In this document: piece by piece, positions 1-7,347 of the stretch
How positions within the stretch are numbered: the first letter of the stretch is position 1
Layout: every line of letters begins with the position of its first letter
Assembly: GCF_017356015.1 (NCBI RefSeq)
Contig: NZ_JAFIQV010000025.1
Coordinates: 44,420-108,419 of the forward strand
DNA from: Azospirillum sp. SYSU D00513
GTDB lineage: Bacteria; Pseudomonadota; Alphaproteobacteria; Azospirillales; Azospirillaceae
DNA: 64,000 nucleotides
Direction: 5' to 3'
Translations under genes and position numbers: made by a program
Notes under the pieces: model-generated
Told to the model about the DNA's origin: nothing
Seen by the model: the letters and a program-made list of their open reading frames with translations, nothing else
The model's database searches: none

Positions 1-103
1 CGATATGGACGATGCCGGTTTCGAGGGTCTTGCGGTCGTAGCGCGGCACCGTCACGTCGGGCGGCAGCGAGGACAGCGTGTCGAGGGTCAGGCGGGGGCT
101 CAT
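1..103 (-). CDS. Mannitol dehydrogenase-family oxidoreductase, N-terminal fragment (cut by left edge)
   Basis: Only the first 34 codons are in the window; the gene continues beyond base 1. The peptide starts MSPRLTLDTLSSLPPDVTVP and ends TLETGIVHI, which fits the start of the mannitol dehydrogenase / fructuronate reductase family, where a TGIVH segment leads into the Rossmann nucleotide-binding motif. Such enzymes are NAD(P)-dependent polyol or hexuronate oxidoreductases. The start lies 16 nt after the stop of the TRAP large permease on the same strand, so it is probably the last gene of that transporter operon. This points to mannitol, another polyol or a hexuronate as the imported substrate. 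The exact substrate cannot be decided from this fragment. Confidence 0.7.
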   Translation of the reverse strand, partial: MSPRLTLDTLSSLPPDVTVPRYDRKTLETGIVHI

Positions 104-119
104 GGGGCGGAGGCCTCTC

Positions 120-1397
120 TCACATCAGGGCGTTGGGCAGGAACAGCACGAGGCCGGGCCACAAGGCGAGGATCACGACCAGCACCAGCACCGCGGCGAT
201 GAAGGGGATGGATTCGACGATGTATTCCTCGATCGGGCAGTCCAGCAGGCTGCACACGGTGTACATAGCAACACCGACGGGCGGCGTCATGGAGCCCAGC
301 GTGACGATGGTCATCATCAGGATGCCGAAATGCACGGGATCGACGCCGAGCGGCGTGATGATCGGCAGGAAGATCGGCGTCAGCAGCAGGACCAGCACCG
401 TGCTCTCGATGAACAGCCCGGCGACGAACAGGAAGAGCAGCACCAGCGCCATCACCAGCAGCGGCTCGCGCGTCAGCTCGGTCATGGCGGCGGCGATGGA
501 CTGCGGCGCCTGCTCGAAGATGATGGCGTAGCCGACCATGCCGGAGAAGAGGATGATCAGCATGATGAGCCCTGTGTCGACCACCGCCTCCTTCAGCGAA
601 TCGACGACGCCCTGCCAGGTCAGCTCCCGGTGCAGCAGGATGCCCACCACGACCGCGTAGACGGCGGCGAAGGCGCCGACCTCGGACGGGGTGAAGAGGC
701 CGCCTCGGATGGCGAAGAGCAGCGCCACCGGGAAGAGCAGCGCCCATTTGGCGTCGGCGACCGCGCGCCAGACCTCCGCACCCGTCGGGCGGCGGGCCAT
801 TTCCGGCCGGTAGTTGCGGCGGCGCGCGATGATCCACACCGTCAGCATCAGGATCCCCATCATCAGCAGGCCGGGGATCACGCCCGCCAGGAAGAGCCGC
901 CCGATGGAAACGTTGCCGACGAAGCCGTAGAGGATCAGCCCCAGGCTGGGCGGGATGGTCGCGGTGATCAGCGAGCTGACGGCGATGGTCGCCGAGGTGA
1001 AACCTTTGGAATAGCCGCGCGCGATCAGGCCGGGACCCAGCACGCGGGCCTCCATCGCGGCATCGGCCACGGCCGAGCCGGACACGCCGCCCATCAGGGT
1101 GGACAGCACGATGCAGACCTGCGCCAGCCCGCCGGACATCCAGGAGACCAGCGTGTTGGAGCAGGCGATCAGCCGGCTGGTGATGCCCGTGCGGTTCATC
1201 AGGTGGCCGGCCAGCACGAAGAAGGGCACGGCCAGAAGCGGGAAGCTCTGCGACGCCGTGGCGACCTGCTGCACGCCGATGGACATCGGCATGAACTCGC
1301 TGGTGGCGAAGAAGCTGAAGCCGGCGATGCCGATGGCGAAGGCGATCGGCACGCCGAGCGCCATCAGGACGAAGAAGGAGACGGCGAGCAGCGTCAT
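120..1397 (-). CDS. TRAP transporter large permease (DctM-type)
   Basis: This is a 425-aa multi-spanning inner-membrane protein, the usual length for the DctM subunit of tripartite ATP-independent periplasmic transporters. It has about a dozen hydrophobic segments, a FFVLAGHLMNRTGI stretch near residue 60-75, and the conserved PPVGVAMY segment near the C-terminus. It forms the ion-coupled translocation channel for a substrate delivered by the binding protein. Its start codon overlaps the end of the small permease gene by 4 nt (ATGA), so the two are translationally coupled. Neighbours suggest a sugar acid or polyol substrate. Confidence 0.93.
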   Translation of the reverse strand: MTLLAVSFFVLMALGVPIAFAIGIAGFSFFATSEFMPMSIGVQQVATASQSFPLLAVPFFVLAGHLMNRTGITSRLIACSNTLVSWMSGGLAQVCIVLSTLMGGVSGSAVADAAMEARVLGPGLIARGYSKGFTSATIAVSSLITATIPPSLGLILYGFVGNVSIGRLFLAGVIPGLLMMGILMLTVWIIARRRNYRPEMARRPTGAEVWRAVADAKWALLFPVALLFAIRGGLFTPSEVGAFAAVYAVVVGILLHRELTWQGVVDSLKEAVVDTGLIMLIILFSGMVGYAIIFEQAPQSIAAAMTELTREPLLVMALVLLFLFVAGLFIESTVLVLLLTPIFLPIITPLGVDPVHFGILMMTIVTLGSMTPPVGVAMYTVCSLLDCPIEEYIVESIPFIAAVLVLVVILALWPGLVLFLPNALM

Positions 1398-1930
1398 GGG
1401 ACGACCTCTTCGATTCCGTTGGGCTCGATGCCGGCGGCGGGGGCCTCGGCCGGGGCGAACACGGGTTGCGGGCGGCTGCCCAGGTGGCGCAGCGTCTGGA
1501 GCATCTGGCCCAACAGGGTGAAGGCGAGCAGCAGGCAGCCGACCGGAACCGCGGCGGTGACGAAGCCGTAGCTGATGCCGCTGTCGCCGAACTGCCGTTC
1601 GATGTTCAGCATGGTGAGCTGATAGCCCAGCACCGTCATGCTCAGCAAGAAGCCCAGCACCAGCGCGCCGAGCGCCAGTTCCACCACCGCGCGCAGCCGC
1701 GGCGGCAGGCGCTTTGCGAGATAGTCGATGCCGATGTGGGCGCGGTTGCCCATCGCCAGGTCGGCGCCGAGGAAGCTGGCCCAGACGAACAGGAGCTGCG
1801 CCACGTCCACCGACCAGACCAGCGGATGGCCGAACCAGCGCATGACGCCGGCCACGAAGACGAGAAGCACGATGATGGCGAGCAGAAGCATGGCGATCGC
1901 CGCTTCCGCCTTGCGGAACAAGGACGTCAT
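1394..1930 (-). CDS. TRAP transporter small permease (DctQ-type)
   Basis: A 178-aa protein with four predicted membrane helices. The first is at about residues 10-32 (IAMLLLAIIVLLVFVAGVMRW), followed by VWSVDVAQLLFVWASFLGAD and the RAHIGIDYL motif typical of DctQ subunits. DctQ pairs with DctM in the inner membrane. The gene lies 98 nt downstream of the binding-protein gene and overlaps dctM by 4 nt. The proline- and alanine-rich C-terminal tail (after about residue 150) is extra to the core family length. Confidence 0.9.
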   Translation of the reverse strand: MTSLFRKAEAAIAMLLLAIIVLLVFVAGVMRWFGHPLVWSVDVAQLLFVWASFLGADLAMGNRAHIGIDYLAKRLPPRLRAVVELALGALVLGFLLSMTVLGYQLTMLNIERQFGDSGISYGFVTAAVPVGCLLLAFTLLGQMLQTLRHLGSRPQPVFAPAEAPAAGIEPNGIEEVVP

Positions 1931-2028
1931 GACGTCGGTCCTTCGATGGGTCGGTGGACGCGCCGGACGGCGGGACGCCGTCCGGTCCTCAGGTCATCGG
2001 GTCATCAGACCATCCGGTCTGCCGGCCA

Positions 2029-3012
2029 TCAGTTCTTCAGGATCGCCTCGACCTGCTTGTGCAGGTCGGCGTAGCCGAGCTTTTCGTAGACCGGCTGGGT
2101 CGCCTGACGGAACGGGGTCACGTCGATCTCGCTGATCGTCATGCCCTTCTCGGTCATCATCTTCTCGAACTCGGCGAGCGAAGCCTCGGTGGCGCGCGAC
2201 GCGTTGTCGCCGGCCTTCAGCGATTCCTCGCGCAGGACGGTCTGGTACTCCGCCGGCAGCCGGTCGAACCAGGCGGCGCTGGTGACGAGGCCGGTGATCA
2301 GGTTGATGTGGCCGGTCTTGGTGATGTGCTTGGTCACCTCGTAGAGGCGCGAGCCGTAGCTGGCGGGGTGCTGCGCCTCGACCCCGTCGATCACCTGCTG
2401 CTGGAGCCCGGTGTAGACCTCCGACCAGCCCATCGGCGTGGGCGTGGCGCCCATGGAGCGGATCGTCTCCATCCAGACCGGCGCGCCCGGCGTGCGCATG
2501 CGGATGCCGGAGAGGTCGGCCGGACCCTTGACCGGCTTGTTCGTCAGCAGGTGGCGGTCGCCCTGCCACCAGTTGAAGGACAGGATCTGGTGGCCGGAGG
2601 CCTTGCGCAGCTTTCCGGCCCACTCGTCGAACATGGGCGAGGTCACGACCTTGCGGATGCCCTCATAGCCCTGCGCCAGATAGGGGGCGCCGAGCACGCC
2701 GAACTCCTTCACGAAGACGGCGAGACGGCCGCCGTCCACCACCACGGCGACACCGGCGCCGGCGCGCGCCTGCTCCAGCACGTCCTCGTCCTTGCCGAGC
2801 TGCGAGCCGGGGAAGAGGCGGACCGCCAGCTTGCCGTTGGTGCGCTTCTCGACGTTCTGCTTGAACTCCTCCAGCCCCTTGTAGAGCGGGTCCTGGGTCG
2901 CGAGTGCGGTGTTGACGCTCAGCGTGTAGTCGGCGGCGAAAACGGTTCCGGCCAGGCTGGCCAGGGCGAGGCCGAGCGCGGCGGCGCGCCGGGTGCGGGC
3001 AATGAAGCTCAT
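2029..3012 (-). CDS. TRAP transporter substrate-binding protein (DctP-type)
   Basis: A 327-aa periplasmic binding protein. The chosen ATG at 3012 is preceded by GGGAGG at about 8 nt and gives a clear Sec signal peptide (MSFIARTRRAAALGLALASL, cleavage near AGTVFA-AD). The mature part shows DctP features: a VRLFPGSQLGKDEDVLEQ segment near residues 60-80, the RMRTPGAPVWMETIRSMGA substrate-binding region, and a PTPMGWSEVYTGLQQQVIDG signature near the middle. It captures the ligand for the DctQM pair. It is the first gene of the operon and is divergent from the GntR regulator at 3176. Confidence 0.92.
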   Translation of the reverse strand: MSFIARTRRAAALGLALASLAGTVFAADYTLSVNTALATQDPLYKGLEEFKQNVEKRTNGKLAVRLFPGSQLGKDEDVLEQARAGAGVAVVVDGGRLAVFVKEFGVLGAPYLAQGYEGIRKVVTSPMFDEWAGKLRKASGHQILSFNWWQGDRHLLTNKPVKGPADLSGIRMRTPGAPVWMETIRSMGATPTPMGWSEVYTGLQQQVIDGVEAQHPASYGSRLYEVTKHITKTGHINLITGLVTSAAWFDRLPAEYQTVLREESLKAGDNASRATEASLAEFEKMMTEKGMTISEIDVTPFRQATQPVYEKLGYADLHKQVEAILKN

Positions 3013-3064
3013 CCTGTTTCCCTCCCTTGGGGGCCGCGTGGCGGTCCCAGGCATTCTTTGTGCG

Positions 3065-3082
3065 ATACTGGTATGGTAGTAT
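3065..3082. promoter_or_regulatory. Candidate GntR operator in the divergent promoter region
   Basis: An inverted repeat ATACT-GGTATGGT-AGTAT (5-bp perfect arms, 8-nt spacer) sits in the 163-bp gap between the binding-protein start (3012) and the regulator start (3176). TGGTAT-type half sites are common for FCD-class GntR repressors. The assignment is by position and symmetry only. Confidence 0.4.
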
Positions 3083-3175
3083 GTGAGGATGCTCTTGGCA
3101 ATGACCTTCCGTCATGCGCATGATGGGAGGCAGGGATCATTCCCCGGTGGACAGAGGGAGCGCGAAGGAACAGCG

Positions 3176-3907
3176 ATGCTCAGCAGGATCGAACCGAACT
3201 CGGCGGAGCCGGTGTCGCGGCGCGTGTTCCGGGAACTGCGCCAGGCCATCGTCACGATGCAATTCAGCCCAGGCCGGCCCCTGTCCGAGCAGGAGGTCGC
3301 CACCCAGCTCGGCGTCAGCCGCCAGCCGGTGCGCGAGGCCTTCATCAAGCTGAGCGAATCCGGCCTGGTGACGATCCGCCCGCAGCGCGGCACCTTCGTC
3401 GTGAAGATCTCCGCCAAGCAGGTGATCGACGCCCGGTTCGTGCGCGAGGCGGTCGAGCTGGCGGTGGTGCGCAAGGCCGGGGCGGAGATGCCGGCGCGCG
3501 TCATCGGCGAGCTGCGCGCCAATCTGGACGCGCAACGGGCCGCCGCCGACGAACGGGAGCCGGAACGCTTCCTGGAGCTGGACGAGGCCTTCCACCGGGC
3601 CATCGCGCTGGGGGTGGAATGCGACTATGCTTGGCGTGTGGTCGAGGAGACCAAGGCGCAGATGGACCGCGTTCGCTACCTCAGCCTGCCGCAGGCGACG
3701 CCGGTGGACCGGCTGATCGCCCAGCACGAGGCCATCCTGGACGGCATCGAGGCGCGCGACCCGGACCGGGCGGAGGCCGCCATGCGGCTGCACCTGCGGG
3801 AGATCCTGACCTCCCTGCCCGAGCTGGAACGGCGCTTCCCCGACCTGTTCGACAGCGAACCCGCCGCGCGCAGCACCGCCGGCCAGACCGCCGACACCGT
3901 CGCCTGA
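3176..3907 (+). CDS. GntR-family transcriptional regulator, FCD (FadR) subclass
   Basis: A 243-aa regulator with an N-terminal winged helix (about residues 12-75, including EQEVATQLGVSRQPVREAF and the GLVTIRPQRGTFV wing). An all-helical FCD ligand domain follows, containing the ELDEAFHRAIA motif and a late MRLHLREIL segment, with histidines that normally bind a metal. The start at 3176 follows AAGGAA at a good distance; upstream in-frame ATGs lack a binding site. It is divergent from the TRAP operon at 3012, so it most likely represses that operon until the sugar-acid ligand binds. Confidence 0.9.
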   Translation: MLSRIEPNSAEPVSRRVFRELRQAIVTMQFSPGRPLSEQEVATQLGVSRQPVREAFIKLSESGLVTIRPQRGTFVVKISAKQVIDARFVREAVELAVVRKAGAEMPARVIGELRANLDAQRAAADEREPERFLELDEAFHRAIALGVECDYAWRVVEETKAQMDRVRYLSLPQATPVDRLIAQHEAILDGIEARDPDRAEAAMRLHLREILTSLPELERRFPDLFDSEPAARSTAGQTADTVA

Positions 3908-3923
3908 CCGACGGGGCCGCGCG

Positions 3924-4340
3924 TCAGGCGGCCGTTTCCCCCGTGCAATCCTCCGTGCAGAGGGCCTGCGCCGCCAGTTCCAGCGCCCGGTGCAGGTCGT
4001 CGTTGCCGAACGGTTTCCGCACGATGTTCAAAGGCCCGGCCCGCAAGGCCCGGTCCAGCGTCTCGCCCTGGAGATTGCCGCTGACGAAGATCGACAGGAT
4101 GCCCCAGCGCTCCCGCAGGGCGTGCGCCAGATCGATCCCGTCCGACTGATGAGCGAGCCGGATGTCCAGCAGCGCAAAGTCCGGCCGGCGCCCGGCCGCG
4201 AGAAGCGACAGTGCCTCCCCCACCCCTGCGGCCTCGATGACGGCGTGGCCGTGCTCTTTCAGCGCTTGGACGATGCTGGCGCGGATGATCGCCTCGTCCT
4301 CGGCCACAAGGACCGTGAACCGTTCGGGGTGGATGCTCAT
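3924..4340 (-). CDS. Stand-alone response regulator receiver protein
   Basis: A 138-aa single-domain CheY-like receiver with no output domain. The acidic pair is E14-D15, the phosphoacceptor is D59 in FALLDIRL, the switch residue is S87 in IFVSGN, and the conserved lysine is K109 in VRKPF. The ATG at 4340 is chosen because the domain starts at once after it; an upstream ATG at 4460 would add 40 unrelated residues. No histidine kinase is adjacent. A second receiver gene lies just upstream on the same strand. Confidence 0.85.
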   Translation of the reverse strand: MSIHPERFTVLVAEDEAIIRASIVQALKEHGHAVIEAAGVGEALSLLAAGRRPDFALLDIRLAHQSDGIDLAHALRERWGILSIFVSGNLQGETLDRALRAGPLNIVRKPFGNDDLHRALELAAQALCTEDCTGETAA

Positions 4341-4449
4341 GCCCGCTGTCTCGTCCAGGGTATCGTAAGATTCGGGAGGGGTCGGGAGGGTCGCGGGCCT
4401 CCTATAGCATTGGTCGGCAGTCGAAACCACATCGACTTCCGTCGGGGTT

Positions 4450-4827
4450 TCAGACGGCATGCCTCCGGCCGATAAGCGCGTCCGCGACCGCGTCCAGAAG
4501 CGTCTGGAACGACACGGGCTTCATCAGCAGGGTGGTCGGAGCCTTGGCGGCATCCAGATTGACGGAGTCCGGCCGGGTGTGCCCGCTCGCCACGATGACG
4601 GGGAGGTCGGGCGCGATCTCCCGTATCCGGCTGATCAGCCCGAAACCATCCAGCCGGGGCATGCGCACGTCCGTCAGCAACAGGTCTGCCGGATCGGCAC
4701 GAAACGCCTCGATCGCCTCCAGCCCATCCTGGGCCAGCGTCACCCGATAACCGGCGTCCTGGAGGAAACATTCGAAGCCCATGGCGACCAGGGCCTCGTC
4801 CTCAGCCACGATGATATGCTTGCTCAC
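4450..4827 (-). CDS. Stand-alone response regulator receiver protein
   Basis: A single receiver domain of 125 aa if translation starts at the GTG at 4827 (VSKHIIVAEDEALVA). An ATG at 4911 would add 28 residues with no domain match. Key residues are E9-D10, phosphoacceptor D53 in LLLTDVRMPRLDGF, and the lysine in LLMKPVSF. There is no DNA-binding or enzymatic output domain. It resembles the receivers that follow hybrid kinases. It is same-strand with the receiver at 3924-4340, about 110 nt apart, so both may be co-transcribed. Confidence 0.82.
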   Translation of the reverse strand: MSKHIIVAEDEALVAMGFECFLQDAGYRVTLAQDGLEAIEAFRADPADLLLTDVRMPRLDGFGLISRIREIAPDLPVIVASGHTRPDSVNLDAAKAPTTLLMKPVSFQTLLDAVADALIGRRHAV

Positions 4828-4991
4828 TGCCCCAAGGGCCTTCCTTGCCCGATTCGACGCAGAGAAAACTGCCTCAGGGTCCAATATCGGTCGAAGGCAA
4901 CAAAGGAGCAATTCCGACCTTCGGCGTTAGCACGTTCGGCAGCGGGGCTAGGCGGGTTGCGGTGGGCCAGCACTGAATCCCTGGTGAAAGC

Positions 4992-5486
4992 TCAGACGAT
5001 TTCGGCAACAGGAATCCGGGTGCCCGGCTGGACCGCCGACGCCTTGTTCCGGTGCCCCGCCTCGCCCTCGGTGAGATGCTGGAAAGACGGCTCGACGCCG
5101 TCCTGCACCCAGCGGAAGGCCTGCTGGATCAGGTCCGGGTCGCCGTCCGGGACGACGAGGATGCGGTGCCGTTCGGCGATGCCCGCGTCGCGGAGCGCTG
5201 CGGCGTAGACGGCGGCGGCGCGTCCGTCCGCGTGGATCGATGCGGTCCGCTCCGCGCCGCACTGGCGGGCCAGATGCATGTACCAGACGATGCTGTCGCG
5301 TGGCGTCGAGGCGATGTCCACCGTCCGGATGTCGGACAGCGCTCCCCAGCCCGGTCCCTTGTGGGCCAGCGTGGCGCAGGCGGCCTCGAACAGCGCGTTG
5401 AATTCCTCCGCTTCACGCGCGCTCAGAGGCGGCCTCACCTCCAGGTGCAAACCCCAGGGTCGAATGGCGACAAGGAAAGGTCCCAT
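4992..5486 (-). CDS. Hypothetical cytoplasmic protein (possible STAS-like fold)
   Basis: A 164-aa soluble protein; I do not recognise the family with certainty. The ATG at 5486 starts the conserved-looking part (MGPFLVAIRPWGLHLEVRPP); longer in-frame starts add low-quality sequence. The alternation of short strands and helices, with WGALSDIRTVDIAS in the middle, resembles SpoIIAA-like / STAS-like proteins that sit next to signalling genes. That is a guess. There is no signal peptide and no membrane segment. The neighbours are two receiver proteins, which would fit a signalling role. Confidence 0.55.
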   Translation of the reverse strand: MGPFLVAIRPWGLHLEVRPPLSAREAEEFNALFEAACATLAHKGPGWGALSDIRTVDIASTPRDSIVWYMHLARQCGAERTASIHADGRAAAVYAAALRDAGIAERHRILVVPDGDPDLIQQAFRWVQDGVEPSFQHLTEGEAGHRNKASAVQPGTRIPVAEIV

Positions 5487-5882
5487 GATTGCCTGCTTGG
5501 AATGCGAATGCACACAATTCTCAGGTCGGCAGCCACTTTCCGCAACTATGAAAAAGGTCGAAACGGCGTGTGAATACCTCGTACATCTTGCCTGCGTCAG
5601 AGACCGGTAGCGGCATCTCAGCCTTTCTTTGCAGGCAACAGTAGCATTTCCTGGGCACATTTTCTCTGAACTCCGCGTTGCATGGCTGTAGCCAGCGCCG
5701 CCTCATCGTTCCGGGAACGCATGGCGGAACGGAATTCCGTTCTGGCGAGCGCAAAGGCAAGCCATCTCGAATGTTACAATATTCATAGCTCTGCCCTATC
5801 GCCATCATCGCCGCTGCCGATTTCCCAATTCCCGCGCCACCTGCTAGGATCGCCGCCCCGTTGAACGAGGCATCGCGAGTCC
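5487..5882. other. Intergenic region upstream of hemH
   Basis: About 400 bp, richer in A and T than its neighbours, between the divergent hypothetical gene and hemH. It should hold both promoters. I see no convincing RNA gene, long hairpin or repeat, and the short reading frames here have no ribosome-binding site or family resemblance. Confidence 0.4.
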
Positions 5883-6923
5883 ATGACCAGCCCCCTTCCC
5901 GCTGCCCATCCCCCGGTCCCGCAACGCCGCATCGGCGTGCTGCTGCTGAATCTCGGCACGCCGGAGGGGACCGACTACTGGTCGATGCGGCGCTACCTGA
6001 AGCAGTTCCTGTCGGACCGCCGGGTGATCGAGGTGCCGCGGGCGATCTGGTGGCCGTTGCTGAACGGAGTCATCCTGACCACCCGGCCGTCGAAAAGCGG
6101 TGCCGCCTACGCGACGATCTGGAACAACGAAGACAACGAAAGCCCGCTGAAGACGATCAGCCGGGCGCAGGCGGCGGCGGTGACCGAAACGCTGAAGGAG
6201 CGGCACGGCGATGCCATCGTCGTCGATTGGGCGATGCGCTACGGGCTGCCGGCGACGGGGACGGCGATCCAGCGGCTGAAGGATCAGGGTTGCGACCGCA
6301 TCCTGCTCTTCCCGCTCTACCCGCAATACGCGGCGGCGACGACGGCCACGGCCAACGACGAGGCCTTCCGCTATCTGATGACGATGCGCTGGCAGCCGGC
6401 CGTGCGCACCGTGCCCACATACCATGACGACCCCGCCTACATCGACGCGCTGGCGAAGTCGGTGGAGCGGCATTTGGCCGGGCTGGACTTCACGCCGGAC
6501 CTGCTGCTGGTCAGCTTCCACGGCCTGCCGAAGAGCTACCTGGAGAAGGGCGATCCCTACCACTGCTATTGCGTGAAGACGGCGCGGCTGCTGCGCGAGC
6601 GGCTGGGCTGGCCGGAGGAGCGGCTGCGCCATACCTTCCAGTCGCGCTTCGGCAAGGAGGAATGGCTCCAGCCCTACACCGACAAGACGGTGGAGGCCCT
6701 GCCCGCCCAGGGCGTGAAGAAGCTGGCCGTCGTCACGCCGGGCTTCGCCGCCGACTGCGTGGAGACGCTGGAGGAGATCAACGGCCAGGTGCGGGAGATC
6801 TTTCTGCACAATGGCGGGGAGGCCTTCAGCTACATCCCCTGCCTCAACGCCACGCCCGACCACATCGCCCTGCTGACCGGCATCATCGAACGCGAACTCG
6901 GCGGCTGGCTGCCGGCGCGCTAA
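5883..6923 (+). CDS. hemH: Ferrochelatase (protoporphyrin/coproporphyrin ferrochelatase)
   Basis: A 346-aa enzyme that inserts Fe(II) into the porphyrin ring at the last step of protoheme synthesis. The N-terminus has the family signature GVLLLNLGTPEG (residues 18-29). The metal-binding histidine is H213 in LLVSFHGLPKSY, and the second conserved acidic site is in CVETLEEIN (E294). The length is normal for proteobacterial enzymes. Cysteines near PYHCYC and DCVE resemble those that ligate a [2Fe-2S] cluster in some ferrochelatases, but I cannot confirm a cluster. It is followed 43 nt later by a small isomerase gene on the same strand. Confidence 0.96.
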   Translation: MTSPLPAAHPPVPQRRIGVLLLNLGTPEGTDYWSMRRYLKQFLSDRRVIEVPRAIWWPLLNGVILTTRPSKSGAAYATIWNNEDNESPLKTISRAQAAAVTETLKERHGDAIVVDWAMRYGLPATGTAIQRLKDQGCDRILLFPLYPQYAAATTATANDEAFRYLMTMRWQPAVRTVPTYHDDPAYIDALAKSVERHLAGLDFTPDLLLVSFHGLPKSYLEKGDPYHCYCVKTARLLRERLGWPEERLRHTFQSRFGKEEWLQPYTDKTVEALPAQGVKKLAVVTPGFAADCVETLEEINGQVREIFLHNGGEAFSYIPCLNATPDHIALLTGIIERELGGWLPAR

Positions 6924-6966
6924 GGCCGTTCATTCTCCCGGACGCAGAAACGAAGAAGGTCAGCCC

Positions 6967-7341
6967 ATGCCCCAGATCGCCATCGAATATTCCGCCAACC
7001 TCGAAGGAGCCTTCGATCCGGCCGCCCTCGCCTCCGCCCTGCACGCCACGGCGGCGGAGGCCATTGGGGTCGAGCTGGAGAGCTGCAAGACGCGGCTGGT
7101 CCCGGTCGAACGCTGGGTGATCGGCGACGGAGGTCCCCGCCACGCCATGCTGCACGTCGATTTCCGGATCCTGTCGGGCCGCGACCAGGCGGCGAAGACC
7201 CGGCTGGGCGAAGGGCTGCTGGCCCGCGCGGCCGAGGCGCTGAAGGGAGCGGAGGGGCGCTTCGACCTTCAGGTGACGGTGGAGGTCCACGATCTCGACC
7301 GCGCGAACTACCACAAGATCAGCCTCGCCCGCGCCGGTTGA
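6967..7341 (+). CDS. 5-carboxymethyl-2-hydroxymuconate isomerase (CHMI) family protein
   Basis: A 124-aa tautomerase-superfamily protein. It starts MPQIAIEYSANL: after Met removal the N-terminal proline would be the general base, as in CHMI and 4-oxalocrotonate tautomerase. The rest (HVDFRILSGRDQAAKTRLGE, VEVHDLDRANYHKIS) fits the CHMI family and its usual length of about 125 aa. CHMI normally acts in homoprotocatechuate degradation, but no other gene of that pathway is nearby, so the physiological substrate is open. A binding site GAAGAAGG precedes the ATG. Confidence 0.85.
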   Translation: MPQIAIEYSANLEGAFDPAALASALHATAAEAIGVELESCKTRLVPVERWVIGDGGPRHAMLHVDFRILSGRDQAAKTRLGEGLLARAAEALKGAEGRFDLQVTVEVHDLDRANYHKISLARAG

Positions 7342-7347
7342 GCGGCC

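Noticed and set aside
78..1571. A 497-codon plus-strand frame rich in His, Arg, Gln and Asp.
   Set aside because: It is antisense to the TRAP permease genes. Its composition is that of a high-GC antisense frame and it has no domain.
1954..3123. A 389-codon plus-strand frame over the TRAP binding-protein gene.
   Set aside because: The minus strand encodes a clear DctP protein with signal peptide and binding site; the plus frame has none of these.
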